NCBI GenBank assembly: GCA_947629645.1
Contig: CANREV010000028.1
Span: 1 to 39,774 of the forward strand
DNA length: 39,774 nucleotides
From: an uncultured Acetatifactor sp.
Lineage (GTDB): Bacteria; Bacillota; Clostridia; Lachnospirales; Lachnospiraceae
Reading direction: 5' to 3'
Part shown: positions 24,622 to 33,636 of the stretch, in pieces
Layout: each line of letters opens with the position of its first letter
Numbering within the stretch: the first letter of the stretch is position 1
Notes under the pieces: model-generated
Told to the model about the DNA's origin: nothing
Database searches by the model: none
The model's input: the letters and a program-made list of their open reading frames with translations, nothing else
Translations under genes and position numbers: made by a program

Positions 24622-27138
24622 TTACTCAACCGCTTCAATCGACTCAACAATATTCATTTTTGAAATGGAGCGCAATGGCATAGCCGTTGCCAGCAAACAG
24701 GCAGTAATCGAAAAAAACGTTGCCTCGACAATTGGAATAACAGGGACAGCCACCAGCCGGATTACACCTGTGTCAGCAGCGTCTGCAAAGATCGTGCAAA
24801 CATAGCCGGCAATACTGCCGACTACTGCCGCAATCATTCCGTAATATGCGCCCTCCCACAAAAATGTTTTGTAAAGACTCCCTGCGCTCATACCAATGGC
24901 CCGCTGCATACCAATTTCTGAGACACGAGTGTGAATGTTGCTGTAAACCGTATTGATAATATTGAGAACACCAATAATACCGATGAAGATAATCAAAGCC
25001 CAGCATAACATCTGAATCTGCTCAAAGCTCTCATCCATTTGCGCATCAGACATACGGTAAGAAATCCAATGTGTACCCGGATTATCTGCACACCAATCAT
25101 CAATCCAGCTTTCAAAAGCCTCCGCATCAACGTTTTCTTTCAGTACCGGATAAATTTCTGAAAAGTTATCGTTGCCGACAATGGAGTTGTAAACACTGTC
25201 TGCTACGATAACCTGCACCCCATTCGTATAGCCTGCATTATTGATCATAACGGGATAGTCTGCTATTCCGACCACACGCATTTGAACGCCATTAAAGGTA
25301 ATCATATCATCCAGGTTTATGGTGGTGTGCGGCACTTCCTCATTTCCAACAGAAAACCGGATCGGATTTTTGACAAGACAAGCCGTGCCGGACAGCAGAG
25401 CGGCCTTATCCTGCTCTGACAGATCAGAAACACACGAAAGCAGCCGGTTTTCATCCAAACCGGCTATTTGCAGCGTCTCGTAGGACTGGACAATAAGATC
25501 GGTATCAAAGGGCGCCTTGTTCAGAGAGTGAACAGGTACTCTGCCGTCAAAGCTATCTGCATCTATGTCCATATAGACAGATAATTTCGTTGTTGACAGA
25601 CTTTCTACCGAATCGTTTTCCCGCATAGCATTGACAGCTCCTTCGCTTATTCCTATCATCTCATTTGTAACGGCATAGTCCCCAATATGACTATCCCTCA
25701 TATCAGCGCTGGCGTCAAGCAGTCCCGTAAAACTTTGCAGCGCAACAAAAACTGTAATACTCATGACCAGGGATAAAATCGTTATAATTGTTCTGCTGCG
25801 TCCACGTTTCAAATTGAGCCATGCATAATAGGCTTCAAAATTGCGGACTTTTTTGTTTTTCTTTCTTCTCCGCTTGATTTTTACAGTTTGTCCGGACATA
25901 GCAACAATCGGAGATACCTGTGATGCATACCGTGCTGCGGGGAAGGCAGCGGCCATAGCAAAGATTAGTGTTATTGCAACACTGATAAGCAGAAATGATA
26001 TGTTACCGGTACTTGCAGAGTTGATCGCCGCATTCAACTCTTCGGTGCTATTTACCATAAACAGATCCGGACTTAAAATCCCCGTAGCCGCAATCAACAC
26101 ACCTTTAACAGGAAGAGTACCTGACAATAATCCCAATGGAATACCAATCCCACACAGAATAAGCAGCTGCAGAGAAACAAGGCGATAAATCTGTCCCCGT
26201 TCTCCGCCTATTGCACGAATCGTACCATATTCTTTGATCCTCTTCGCAATGGATATTTTCAGAATGTTGTAAATGACCAAACCCGCTGCAAATAATACCA
26301 GTACGCCTACAAGAACGCAGGCGAAAACCATAAACGGAAAACCGCTTCCCGTGTCAGAGTTTCCCTCCCCGTTATATGAAATACCAAGTGCGTCAAGCAA
26401 TATCCCGTTATACTGGATATAAAACTCGTCCAAGTCTAATTCTGCAGCGAGACTATCTATGGTTTTTTGAAAATCTGTCTTACTATATGTTTTAAAATCA
26501 GTTGAATAACGCAAATATTCGTCTGGCAAAAGCTTTTCCGCTGTCCCATTACCAACCACACCATCAACAATTCCGGAAGAATAGCCTAAATAACTGTCCT
26601 CCAAAACAGCAGTTAAGATGAAATCAGCAGAATATCCATAAGACGGTATAGAGCCGTCCTTTATGCGTGCAGTAAGATCAAGCGAAATCGTGTCACCAAC
26701 AGAAACATTCAGACCAAGATATTTCAATGCCCCCTCTGGCAGCGCAATTTCATTTTCCTTTTCTGGCAATCTCCCTTCCTGTACCGTTCCAATATCTGAA
26801 AACCATGAGTTAGTCTCACCGTGATATTCCCTCAAATAAAGCGTTAAACTGCTATTTCCAAGCGGCATATCTCCAACATTCAAAATATCGCAAACGTCAT
26901 AAAGGCGGCCATCATTATGCAGCTTTTCCGACTGTTTGGCAGTTAATTGATGAAAGGTTGCATAACGGTTCCCGTTAAGACTTGCAGCCTGCTTAATTCG
27001 CATGGACTGTAAAACACCAATGGATTGACCGATTACAGTTGTCATCGTGGCAGACATGATAACAGCAATCAAAACAAGAATTGCTGTCACCTTCTGCGCT
27101 TTTAACTCTTTCCATGCAAGGGTCAGATAGGATTTCAT
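24622..27138 (-). CDS. ABC transporter permease, two FtsX/MacB domains
   Basis: An 838-residue permease. It has an N-terminal membrane segment (about 15-38), a large extracellular MacB-core-like domain, three membrane segments around 280-420, a short cytoplasmic link with a basic RRRKK run, then a second copy of the same layout (segment at about 450, extracellular core, three segments at 735-825). It ends SISKMNIVESIEAVE. This is the architecture of FtsX-type exporters for antimicrobial-peptide resistance or peptide export. It overlaps its ATPase by 4 bases (ATGA) and is the last gene of a four-gene sensing-transport operon. Confidence 0.9.
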   Translation of the reverse strand: MKSYLTLAWKELKAQKVTAILVLIAVIMSATMTTVIGQSIGVLQSMRIKQAASLNGNRYATFHQLTAKQSEKLHNDGRLYDVCDILNVGDMPLGNSSLTLYLREYHGETNSWFSDIGTVQEGRLPEKENEIALPEGALKYLGLNVSVGDTISLDLTARIKDGSIPSYGYSADFILTAVLEDSYLGYSSGIVDGVVGNGTAEKLLPDEYLRYSTDFKTYSKTDFQKTIDSLAAELDLDEFYIQYNGILLDALGISYNGEGNSDTGSGFPFMVFACVLVGVLVLFAAGLVIYNILKISIAKRIKEYGTIRAIGGERGQIYRLVSLQLLILCGIGIPLGLLSGTLPVKGVLIAATGILSPDLFMVNSTEELNAAINSASTGNISFLLISVAITLIFAMAAAFPAARYASQVSPIVAMSGQTVKIKRRRKKNKKVRNFEAYYAWLNLKRGRSRTIITILSLVMSITVFVALQSFTGLLDASADMRDSHIGDYAVTNEMIGISEGAVNAMRENDSVESLSTTKLSVYMDIDADSFDGRVPVHSLNKAPFDTDLIVQSYETLQIAGLDENRLLSCVSDLSEQDKAALLSGTACLVKNPIRFSVGNEEVPHTTINLDDMITFNGVQMRVVGIADYPVMINNAGYTNGVQVIVADSVYNSIVGNDNFSEIYPVLKENVDAEAFESWIDDWCADNPGTHWISYRMSDAQMDESFEQIQMLCWALIIFIGIIGVLNIINTVYSNIHTRVSEIGMQRAIGMSAGSLYKTFLWEGAYYGMIAAVVGSIAGYVCTIFADAADTGVIRLVAVPVIPIVEATFFSITACLLATAMPLRSISKMNIVESIEAVE

Positions 27139-27809
27139 TTCACTGTCACCTCCGAAAGGACACCGTCAACGATAGTAAAACGGCGGGGTGCCATTTCCGC
27201 AATGCGTTGATCATGCGTAATAATAACAAGGGTTTTGTTCATTTTCGCCTGAAGATCGCAGAGCATTTTCATTACCTCGCTACCGCTCTTACTGTCAAGA
27301 TTGCCTGTCGGCTCGTCTGCAAAAATAATGTCCGGCTTTGCGATCAGCGCGCGAGCGATAGCGACACGCTGCTGCTGGCCTCCGGAAAGCTGATGCGGCA
27401 AGTGGGTCAATCTGGCATCAATCCCCAAAAAACCTGTAATCTTATGCAAGTATGCTTCATCGGGCTGCTGCTTATCCAAAAGTAACGGCATGATGATATT
27501 TTCCTGTGCAGAGAGTACCGGGAGCAAATTAAACTGCTGAAAGATAAAGCCGATCTTTTGACGGCGGAAAGCAGACAATTCCTTATCGCTTCCGTTGTGA
27601 ATGTCCGTATCTCCATATAGTACCTGTCCAGAAGCAGGAGCATCTAAACCGCTGATGATGTGAAGCAGGGTGCTTTTTCCGCTGCCGGACGGCCCCATGA
27701 TAGAAATAAAATCTCCCTCGTTGATTGTTATCGTGGTGTGATTCAGTGCGACAACTTTATTTTCACCCGCACCATAAACTTTTGAAACATCTTTGACCTG
27801 AATGTGCAT
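27135..27809 (-). CDS. ABC transporter ATP-binding protein
   Basis: A 224-residue ATPase with Walker A (GPSGSGKST), Q-loop (FIFQQFN), signature LSGGQQQR, Walker B ([13 protein letters not shown]) and H-loop (ITHD). AAGGAGAG upstream of 27809 decides the start; the upstream in-frame ATG at 27857 has no support. The promoter region just before it carries CTTGAG direct repeats also found before the response regulator gene. It energises the permease whose start overlaps its stop. Confidence 0.93.
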   Translation of the reverse strand: MHIQVKDVSKVYGAGENKVVALNHTTITINEGDFISIMGPSGSGKSTLLHIISGLDAPASGQVLYGDTDIHNGSDKELSAFRRQKIGFIFQQFNLLPVLSAQENIIMPLLLDKQQPDEAYLHKITGFLGIDARLTHLPHQLSGGQQQRVAIARALIAKPDIIFADEPTGNLDSKSGSEVMKMLCDLQAKMNKTLVIITHDQRIAEMAPRRFTIVDGVLSEVTVK

Positions 27810-27859
27810 AAAAAACACTCTCCTTAATCTGTTTGATAAGAAGAGTGTAATCAACAAAT

Positions 27860-27876
27860 CTCAAGAAACGCTCAAG
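27860..27876 (-). promoter_or_regulatory. Response-regulator direct repeats before ABC genes
   Basis: On the minus strand CTTGAG-CGTTT-CTTGAG: two identical hexamers, 11 bp start to start, one helical turn, as in OmpR/PhoB-type sites. It lies within the 69-base gap between histidine kinase and ATPase, adjoining the kinase stop. The same repeat stands before the response regulator gene. Confidence 0.68.
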
Positions 27877-27878
27877 AT

Positions 27879-29015
27879 TTATGAAATTTTCAAAACTGCG
27901 CAGACTGATGCACCCTGCTGACAGTTTTCAATTTCTATATGACCCCCATGCTTTCGGCAAAGGACATCACAGATATACAGACCCATGCCAAAATGCTCTG
28001 TGTCCTCATTTCCTTTTTGAAAAGGCTGTATTCCATTTCGCAAAAGTGCCGTTTCAAAACCAGTGCCATCATCTATCACTGCAAGGGTCAGCATATCACC
28101 TGAAAAAGACAGGTTGACGGAAATATTCTGTTTTGCAAATCGAACTGCGTTTGATACAAGATTTTCCGCGATCTGAAACAACACATTTTTATCCAGAAGA
28201 ATTTTCTCTGCAGTTTCTGTACTGGTAAACGAAAGCTGCCTGCCACCATCTGCTGCTACAAGCCGAATTGCGTTTTCCAATTCACAGGCTAAAATCTGCG
28301 GGTCAGCAAATGATTTTTCAAGCTGTATTAGCTCCAGGCGTCCCACATTGCTCATGGCTTCCACATACCGCTCAATCCGCCCTGTGTAAGTTTCAATACG
28401 GGTCAGATTTTCAATAAGCTGCGCCGCTCTTTCTGTTCCGCTTTCCGCACATTGCTTTGCCATTTTTGCAGAGCCTTTCAAAACAGTAACGGGGTTTCTC
28501 AAATCGTGGGAAAACGCTGCATTAAGCCGTTTCCGTTCTTCTGCCTGCCGCCATAATTCCTGATTATTCTTCAAAAGCGCCTGCCGCATTGTTTCAAAGG
28601 CAGTACAGAGCTGTCCCAATTCATCGGTTGACTGTACCTCGATGGAAAAGTTTAAGTCGTTTTCTATGATATGGTTTGCTCCATCCATAAGGATTTTTAA
28701 CGGCTCTTTCAATTTCCAGCGATAGAACAGGAAAACAGTCGCAAGGAGCGCAATCACAAAGAACAAGACAGGTAAAATAACCTGCAGGATAATCAACAAA
28801 GCATCAATGCTTCCGGTCCAAGATGCGGAACCAACATTCTTTGTTACAGTATAACTGCCATCTATGAATATTGCCTCGCCTTGTGGAAATAGTCGTGTGA
28901 TTAATTCCATCCCCATCAAAAAGGAGAGCGCAGAAAATAAGGCGGCTATTACAAGGCTAATGAGTGTCATAGTGAACAGAGACTTTTTTAAACTCATGCG
29001 CTTTAACCATTCCAT
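27879..29015 (-). CDS. Sensor histidine kinase
   Basis: A 378-residue kinase. Two membrane segments (about 13-35 and 70-95) flank a very short extracellular loop of about 35 residues; then HAMP (about 95-145), dimerisation/phosphoacceptor helix with the H-box FSHDLRNPVTVLKG, N-box (ENLVSNAVRFA), and G-boxes (DDGTGF, GMGLYICDVL). The small external loop fits kinases that sense through a partner transporter, as in peptide-antibiotic modules. It overlaps the response regulator by 13 bases. Confidence 0.92.
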   Translation of the reverse strand: MEWLKRMSLKKSLFTMTLISLVIAALFSALSFLMGMELITRLFPQGEAIFIDGSYTVTKNVGSASWTGSIDALLIILQVILPVLFFVIALLATVFLFYRWKLKEPLKILMDGANHIIENDLNFSIEVQSTDELGQLCTAFETMRQALLKNNQELWRQAEERKRLNAAFSHDLRNPVTVLKGSAKMAKQCAESGTERAAQLIENLTRIETYTGRIERYVEAMSNVGRLELIQLEKSFADPQILACELENAIRLVAADGGRQLSFTSTETAEKILLDKNVLFQIAENLVSNAVRFAKQNISVNLSFSGDMLTLAVIDDGTGFETALLRNGIQPFQKGNEDTEHFGMGLYICDVLCRKHGGHIEIENCQQGASVCAVLKIS

Positions 29016-29677
29016 TTATAGCCTATCCCCCAAACTGTTTCTATATAGCTGTGAAGTGACACGGCAGCTAATTTGCTTCTTATTTTCCTGATATGCTCCA
29101 TGACCGTATCGCTGCTGCCATCACCATCTATACCCCAAACAATCTCGTAAATATGTTCACGGTCAAAGACTTGTCCGGCATTGACAGACAAAAGCTCCAC
29201 TATATCAAACTCTCTGCGGGTCAAAGGAATTATAGTCTCTTTGATCGCAACCTCTCGCTTTGAGTAATCAATCACCATATCGGAGAAGAACCGAAAAACA
29301 GTCTGTTCCTGCTTTCTGCTCTCGCGCCGTAAATGCGCTGCCACCCTCGCCCCCAGCTCGTCTATGTCAAAGGGCTTTACAATGTAATCGTCTGCACCAG
29401 CTTGAAAACCCTTAATCTTATCAGCAGTTTCAATACGCGCTGTGAGAAATAAAATGGGACAGGAAATATAGTCTCGGATTTTTTCGCAAACAGTCAGACC
29501 GTCCATATCGGGCATATTTATATCAAGCAGTACAAGGTCTGGATTATGGGTTGCTTGTCGCAAGGCGTCTTTGCCGTTAAAAGCTGTATATACTTGAAAC
29601 GACTGCATTTCAAAATAGCTTTTCAGCATTTCTACAACACCTTTTTCATCGTCTGCAATCAAAATTTTATCATTCAT
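29003..29677 (-). CDS. OmpR-family response regulator
   Basis: A 224-residue regulator. The receiver domain (residues 1-118) has acidic pocket DDE near 10-12, phospho-acceptor Asp in LVLLDINMPDMDG, Thr in LTARI and Lys in IVKPFD. The C-terminal winged helix (about 130-224, IPLTRREFDIVELL; VMEHIRKIRSKL) binds DNA. The likely site is the CTTGAG direct repeat located 41-57 bases upstream of its start and again upstream of the ABC genes. Confidence 0.93.
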   Translation of the reverse strand: MNDKILIADDEKGVVEMLKSYFEMQSFQVYTAFNGKDALRQATHNPDLVLLDINMPDMDGLTVCEKIRDYISCPILFLTARIETADKIKGFQAGADDYIVKPFDIDELGARVAAHLRRESRKQEQTVFRFFSDMVIDYSKREVAIKETIIPLTRREFDIVELLSVNAGQVFDREHIYEIVWGIDGDGSSDTVMEHIRKIRSKLAAVSLHSYIETVWGIGYKWNG

Positions 29678-29717
29678 ATGCTGTCAATACCTCCCGATTG
29701 CAGCTTACAACATAATT

Positions 29718-29734
29718 CTCAATTCTTTCTCAAG
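29718..29734 (-). promoter_or_regulatory. Response-regulator direct repeats (autoregulation)
   Basis: On the minus strand CTTGAG-AAAGA-ATTGAG: same hexamer and same 5-base spacer as the site before the ABC genes. Two occurrences with fixed spacing in front of the two transcription units of one module support a specific operator. Confidence 0.66.
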
Positions 29735-29779
29735 TTTTACTCGTTTATCGGTTGGCTTTTGGGCATCCTTGGGTATCAG

Positions 29780-29992
29780 CTACAATTTTCCCATTTTTCC
29801 GGCTCCTGCAATTCGTCCGGCAGAACAGCAGTAATTTATTAATCCATGAAGCAAACCTCCACAGAATAAGATTATATTCCTGAAAATCCATTTGTACCAA
29901 ATAAAAAAACGCTCCCTGATGCTCCGCCAGTCGGATATCCGGATTCCGTTCGCTGCCAGATACCAGCAGAAAAGGCATATGCTGAATAACAA
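29780..29992 (-). CDS. Small hydrophobic ORF, possibly a membrane-protein fragment
   Basis: A 70-codon frame with two hydrophobic segments (ICLFCWYLAANGI; FRNIILFCGGLLHGLINYCC) separated by a basic-aromatic loop. The start codon would be TTG and no good ribosome site is seen, so it is more likely the tail of a broken membrane protein. Family unknown. Confidence 0.3.
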   Translation of the reverse strand: MLFSICLFCWYLAANGIRISDWRSIRERFFIWYKWIFRNIILFCGGLLHGLINYCCSAGRIAGAGKMGKL

Positions 29993-29997
29993 GAACG

Positions 29998-30198
29998 CTA
30001 AAATTCATCGTTCTTAAATTTTAAAATACCTATGAAAAGACAAAACCACAAAAGAAATAGCGCTGCAGCAACGGCAACGTAGTATTCAAATGAAATCGGG
30101 TTAGCAGCGACTTCATTCAGTTGGATCATATGACTATAATTTAATATATCAATATGTGCATTTTCTTTCTCACATCGTTCCCCAAGGTGGGAAATCAT
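29998..30198 (-). CDS. Small membrane ORF of unknown function
   Basis: A 66-codon frame with one strong membrane helix (YYVAVAAALFLLWFCLFIGI) near its C-terminus and a basic tail. It is followed by a 7-bp hairpin (AAGAACG/CGTTCTT, 29989-30013 region). It could be a small membrane protein or a remnant belonging with the hydrophobic frame just downstream. Confidence 0.35.
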   Translation of the reverse strand: MISHLGERCEKENAHIDILNYSHMIQLNEVAANPISFEYYVAVAAALFLLWFCLFIGILKFKNDEF

Positions 30199-30214
30199 TT
30201 AAATTTGTCACTTT

Positions 30215-30457
30215 TTATTTGAGTTTCCGTACTACTTCATCCTTTCCAAATCAGAGAACACCTGCCAGATTATATCCTTGGATGCCTGATGAAAAATCTT
30301 TTTCTTACAAACCTGCACTCTTCAATATTTCTTCATCAGACATCTTCAGCCAAAGATGATCCGGATTTTTACTCTTTGCAAGATTTCTAACTTTATCCAT
30401 TAAATCCATGTGCAAATCATCCGTTGTAACATATGGGAATAACTTATGCTCCGCCAT
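30215..30457 (-). pseudogene. Fragment of an AlbA_2/divergent-AAA type DNA-binding protein
   Basis: The frame reads KLFPYVTTDDLHMDLMDKVR and SKNPDHLWLKMSDEEILKSA, then continues through TAA (30302-30304) as EKDFSSGIQGYNLAGVL, then TGA, then FGKDEVV. This is the middle of COG2865-type proteins, where a Tyr and a Leu stand at the two stop positions. Both ends are missing and two in-frame stops interrupt it, so it is a dead fragment. It abuts and slightly overlaps the 3' end of the GNAT gene. Confidence 0.65.
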
Positions 30458-30935
30458 GATTAATAGTTGTCGAGATTTTATGAAGTTCCTTTTCCATAAC
30501 TTCATACGCAAGTATCACTCCATTTTCTACAGGATAACGCTCATGCTTTACAGTTGTAAATCCAAGCTTTTCATAAAGCGCTGCCGCCGGAAGTGACGCA
30601 TCCAGATATGCCTTATCAAATTTTTCGCCAATCTGTTCTTCGATATTTTTCATAATAAATGTACCGTACCCCTTTTTCTGGTGTTCCGGCAGGACATAAA
30701 CTCTTGTAATGTGATTATCCACAAAACAACCTGTTGCTACGATTGTTCCATCTATTTTTAGCACACTTACATAACCATTGTTAATATCCTTTTCTATAGC
30801 ATCCTCACTGTGATGCCGGCAGAAAAAATCTACTACTTCCATTGGATAATACTTCGGATATATTGTTTTTATTGTATGCTGCACCACATTGTATACAGCC
30901 TGTAATTCTTCTGGTTTTGCTAATTCATATATCAT
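30444..30935 (-). CDS. GNAT-family N-acetyltransferase
   Basis: A 163-residue GNAT (MIYELAKPEELQAVYNVVQH; ITRVYVLPEHQKKGYGTFIM as acetyl-CoA strand and loop; DASLPAAALYEKLGFTTVKH). Intact core. The last few residues (ISTTINHGGA) run into the downstream AlbA-type fragment and may have been altered by the same event. The start has only a weak GGTG upstream. It lies 17 bases after another, broken GNAT gene. Confidence 0.85.
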   Translation of the reverse strand: MIYELAKPEELQAVYNVVQHTIKTIYPKYYPMEVVDFFCRHHSEDAIEKDINNGYVSVLKIDGTIVATGCFVDNHITRVYVLPEHQKKGYGTFIMKNIEEQIGEKFDKAYLDASLPAAALYEKLGFTTVKHERYPVENGVILAYEVMEKELHKISTTINHGGA

Positions 30936-30951
30936 AATTTTTCACCATATT

Positions 30952-31292
30952 TTACATATCAATCCACTGAATAAACGCCGTCTTATCCGAGCTGTTATAT
31001 CCGGCACTTCGATAAAAATTCAATGTACTTTCTTTCGATACTCCCCATGTGTTATCACATTTTCAACAAATGCATATGGACGAACATTTCTTGTGAGATT
31101 GGGAATAATCACACATACGCAGGATGCCACGAGCTTGTTACCAATCTCACAAACAATAAGATGATGATTGGCATCATTTATAATATTCTCCCATGTATTT
31201 CTTAACTGCTGTAAATCTTCCGGTACCCTTTTTTCATGAAGATACAGATAAAGCTGTAATATTTCATCTAAATCATTTTGGTTTCCATCCAA
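30952..31292 (-). pseudogene. GNAT acetyltransferase with internal deletion
   Basis: The first part (VPEDLQQLRNTWENIINDAN; ENVITHGEYRK) reaches the acetyl-CoA-binding strand and stops. The next frame resumes with KESTLNFYRSAGYNSSDKTA and ends FIQWIDM. About 30 residues, including the pyrophosphate-binding loop, are missing at the junction near 31025-31035, with a frame change. It cannot bind acetyl-CoA normally. It follows the Nudix-M24 gene by 8 bases. Confidence 0.82.
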
Positions 31293-31300
31293 TCTATATC

Positions 31301-32419
31301 TTAAAGTTCCATCAGCCCGTTTTGGTCAAAATAATAAATATTCTCTTTCTTATAACCATACTTTGAATCCGGAAATGCTATGTGCGGTTCAAATGTAAAA
31401 TACTTCACATCCCCAAGCTCTGTCTTATTCCCTTTTTCAATATAAATTCTGTCCCCTTTAGTCTTCACAATGGAATGTCCCAGGTTTCCCATAAAATCAA
31501 GATTAACAAATCCATTTTCCGCTATGAACTCATTCATATGATAGTACAATTCCTCAAAGGTTGTTTCCTTCGTAGCAAAACGTAACAATTCTGTATGTAA
31601 TTTCTCTTCCATCTTGAGACCACGTTTCCATTCCGGATTTTCAATCAGCCCTATATCCTCTACAACCTTGCCATTCTCTACAATAATAGTTCTCGCATAA
31701 TCTCCCCAAATATTACCTGTCTGTGGGCTTAAATCAATGGTTATTATATCGTTGTTCCCTATAACTCTATCTGAAGTCACATACTGCTTACCAGATACAG
31801 AAACGGTTGTTTCATTTCCTGCAAATATAAAGGCACCAACATCCCAATACCAGAACGAATCTGCACCCAACTCTAACAGTTTTTCCTCGCATAACTTTCG
31901 AATCTCGAGTAAATTCATTCCCGGCTTGATAATATTCTTTATGTATTCTATTGTCTGTTTTGCAGCCAGCTGTATCTGACTGTAATATTGCCTTTTTATC
32001 TGCAGATACTTTTCAATCAATTTAGGCTGTATCAACGGATATGTCCAATTTTGGGGCAACTCATCCATAATCACAACCTTTTCAATCTCGCTTTCCAGCT
32101 TGCCAGAAAACTCTCTTATCTCGGCATAACATAATAATCCAAATGTTTCCTCATCGGTCTCATTTACACTATTCTTACTCGTAACGGAATAAGCACATAC
32201 TGGCTTAATATCAAACTGTATGGCACCTGTTTCTTCCTGAAGTTCTCTCTTAGCAGTTTCCAAAATATCTTCTCCAACTTCACGATGACCTTCCGGGACC
32301 TCATAGGTATCTCGTTCCTTATGTTTGCAAAATACCCATTTGCCATTGCTCTGTGAAATAATTACTGCAAATTTCAATAGTGAATCATCTACTGTATCAT
32401 AAAATTTAACTTCTAACAT
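31301..32419 (-). CDS. Nudix hydrolase - M24 metallopeptidase fusion
   Basis: A 372-residue two-domain protein. Residues 1-140 are a Nudix domain with a perfect box (Gly44, Glu50, Arg58, Glu59, Glu62, Glu63, Gly65). Residues 150-372 are an M24 (methionine aminopeptidase/prolidase-like) domain: ITIDLSP and GDYART supply the two Asp ligands, NLGHSI the His and TFEPHIAF a Glu; the usual last Glu of the fold is not obvious in the short C-terminus. No frame break between them. No signal peptide. I do not know this combination as a characterised enzyme. ATG at 32419 is chosen; a GTG at 32431 is possible. Confidence 0.85.
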   Translation of the reverse strand: MLEVKFYDTVDDSLLKFAVIISQSNGKWVFCKHKERDTYEVPEGHREVGEDILETAKRELQEETGAIQFDIKPVCAYSVTSKNSVNETDEETFGLLCYAEIREFSGKLESEIEKVVIMDELPQNWTYPLIQPKLIEKYLQIKRQYYSQIQLAAKQTIEYIKNIIKPGMNLLEIRKLCEEKLLELGADSFWYWDVGAFIFAGNETTVSVSGKQYVTSDRVIGNNDIITIDLSPQTGNIWGDYARTIIVENGKVVEDIGLIENPEWKRGLKMEEKLHTELLRFATKETTFEELYYHMNEFIAENGFVNLDFMGNLGHSIVKTKGDRIYIEKGNKTELGDVKYFTFEPHIAFPDSKYGYKKENIYYFDQNGLMEL

Positions 32420-32463
32420 ACTTAATTGCACTTTCTATTATGACAGCCCTCTGTATCTAATCG

Positions 32464-33084
32464 CTAATTCATATTTAATACATTTTTGAAGAACTCTAAA
32501 AAACCATCTTCAACCGCCAGCTGCTCTAAGTTATCTTCCGGCAAATCGTAATAGTATCTATTCGTCTTTATATCTAAAGACATGCTATCCAGCGGGAAAC
32601 CCTCTTTTCTAACTGTGCTGTGAGGTTTATCTGTTAAAATAAACTTCTCACTTTCCATAGACGGCTCCATTGCCTCATATATATGTGTATCATCCATTAC
32701 AAAACAGATTGCATTCCTGTATCTTGCCAAAAGATTTCCATATGTTTTTACCAATCCCGAATAATAATCTATCATTTCATCATCTGACAAACATTTTCCA
32801 TTCACATTACGAACATGTACGCCGGGCTGGACCTCATCTGGAATATTATCAAAATACAATCCTGAATCACAAGAGAATACAGGAATTTGAAAAGCATCAT
32901 AATATGCCATTGCTTTCAGCCTTGCATTTTCAAGAGGAGTATTGCCATCCTCTATTACTTCCGGAACAATCTTGCCCTCTGCACGCAAATCATTTAATCC
33001 AATTAATTCTATTCCTATCTTCTCAAGTCTGCTTTTCATCACAGATAATTTTGCCTGGTTCCCCGTTCCATATAGTAATTTCAT
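32464..33084 (-). CDS. HAM1/RdgB-family nucleoside triphosphate pyrophosphatase
   Basis: A 206-residue protein starting LLYGTGNQAKLSVMKSRLEK, the nucleotide-binding N-terminus of the Ham1 family, with DSGLYFD and a later FPLDSM. The family hydrolyses non-canonical purine triphosphates (dITP, XTP) to monophosphates and pyrophosphate. The sequence diverges from housekeeping RdgB (for example no SHR motif I can see), so a specialised or altered substrate is possible. It lies 44 bases before the Nudix-M24 fusion and 31 bases after a pyrophosphatase remnant, a cluster of phosphate-ester enzymes. Confidence 0.85.
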   Translation of the reverse strand: MKLLYGTGNQAKLSVMKSRLEKIGIELIGLNDLRAEGKIVPEVIEDGNTPLENARLKAMAYYDAFQIPVFSCDSGLYFDNIPDEVQPGVHVRNVNGKCLSDDEMIDYYSGLVKTYGNLLARYRNAICFVMDDTHIYEAMEPSMESEKFILTDKPHSTVRKEGFPLDSMSLDIKTNRYYYDLPEDNLEQLAVEDGFLEFFKNVLNMN

Positions 33085-33115
33085 TTTATTATTACCTGCA
33101 ACCCCTTCAAATTCT

Positions 33116-33570
33116 TTACATCACAATCACACTATCAAAATACTGTTCCTGAAAATGAATCTGCTTACAGATTTCTTCCTTGGTAAAAATCGTCCCTTCC
33201 GGTGCAACAATCCATTTTTCTTCCACATCATCATTTCCATATACAACTGCAATAACTGTTCCTGTGAACTTATTTATCGCTTTATCACACCTAATATGTA
33301 AGCATCCTGTCCTTCTCCATTCAGCGCCATGATGCCTTCCACATACCCATAATTTATTGGATAATACATATCCTTATGTTACGGATGGTAACTATCTAAT
33401 GGTCTGTCAACTGTTATGTTTACTGTTCCGCCAATAACAGAATCCGTCAATTTCTTTGTAAAACAAATAATTCTATTGACTTCTTCAAATCCCATCTTTA
33501 AGTGAAATTTCAGGCTGCCTTCATTAATTCTCGCACATTCCTTCATGCTCGGAACCGTTCTTCCGGAAGT
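33116..33570 (-). pseudogene. Broken GNAT tail - inorganic pyrophosphatase ORF
   Basis: One continuous frame begins with a GNAT C-terminus (ARINEGSLKFHLKMGFEEVN, ending CFTKKL) and runs without stop into a pyrophosphatase-like start (GGTVNITVDRPLDSYHP). A TAA follows, then HKDMYYPINYGYVEGIMALN and AYILGV, then a one-base deletion, then FTGTVIAVVYGNDDVEEKWI and FQEQYFDSVIVM to a stop at 33116. So a nonsense codon and a frameshift kill it. The GNAT part lacks its first two thirds. Pyrophosphatase assignment is by the DRP...HPKH...YPINYGY...GE.QDAYILGV pattern. Confidence 0.75.
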
Positions 33571-33636
33571 TTACACTATTATCGCAGCAACACAAATCCG
33601 ATGTGGAAAATCACACCGAATTATATAAGTACTGAT

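Noticed and set aside
19902..31000. Reassignment of TGA as a sense codon
   Set aside because: Normal genes in the window end in TGA and the broken genes also show TAA stops, deletions and frameshifts, so mutational decay explains the data.
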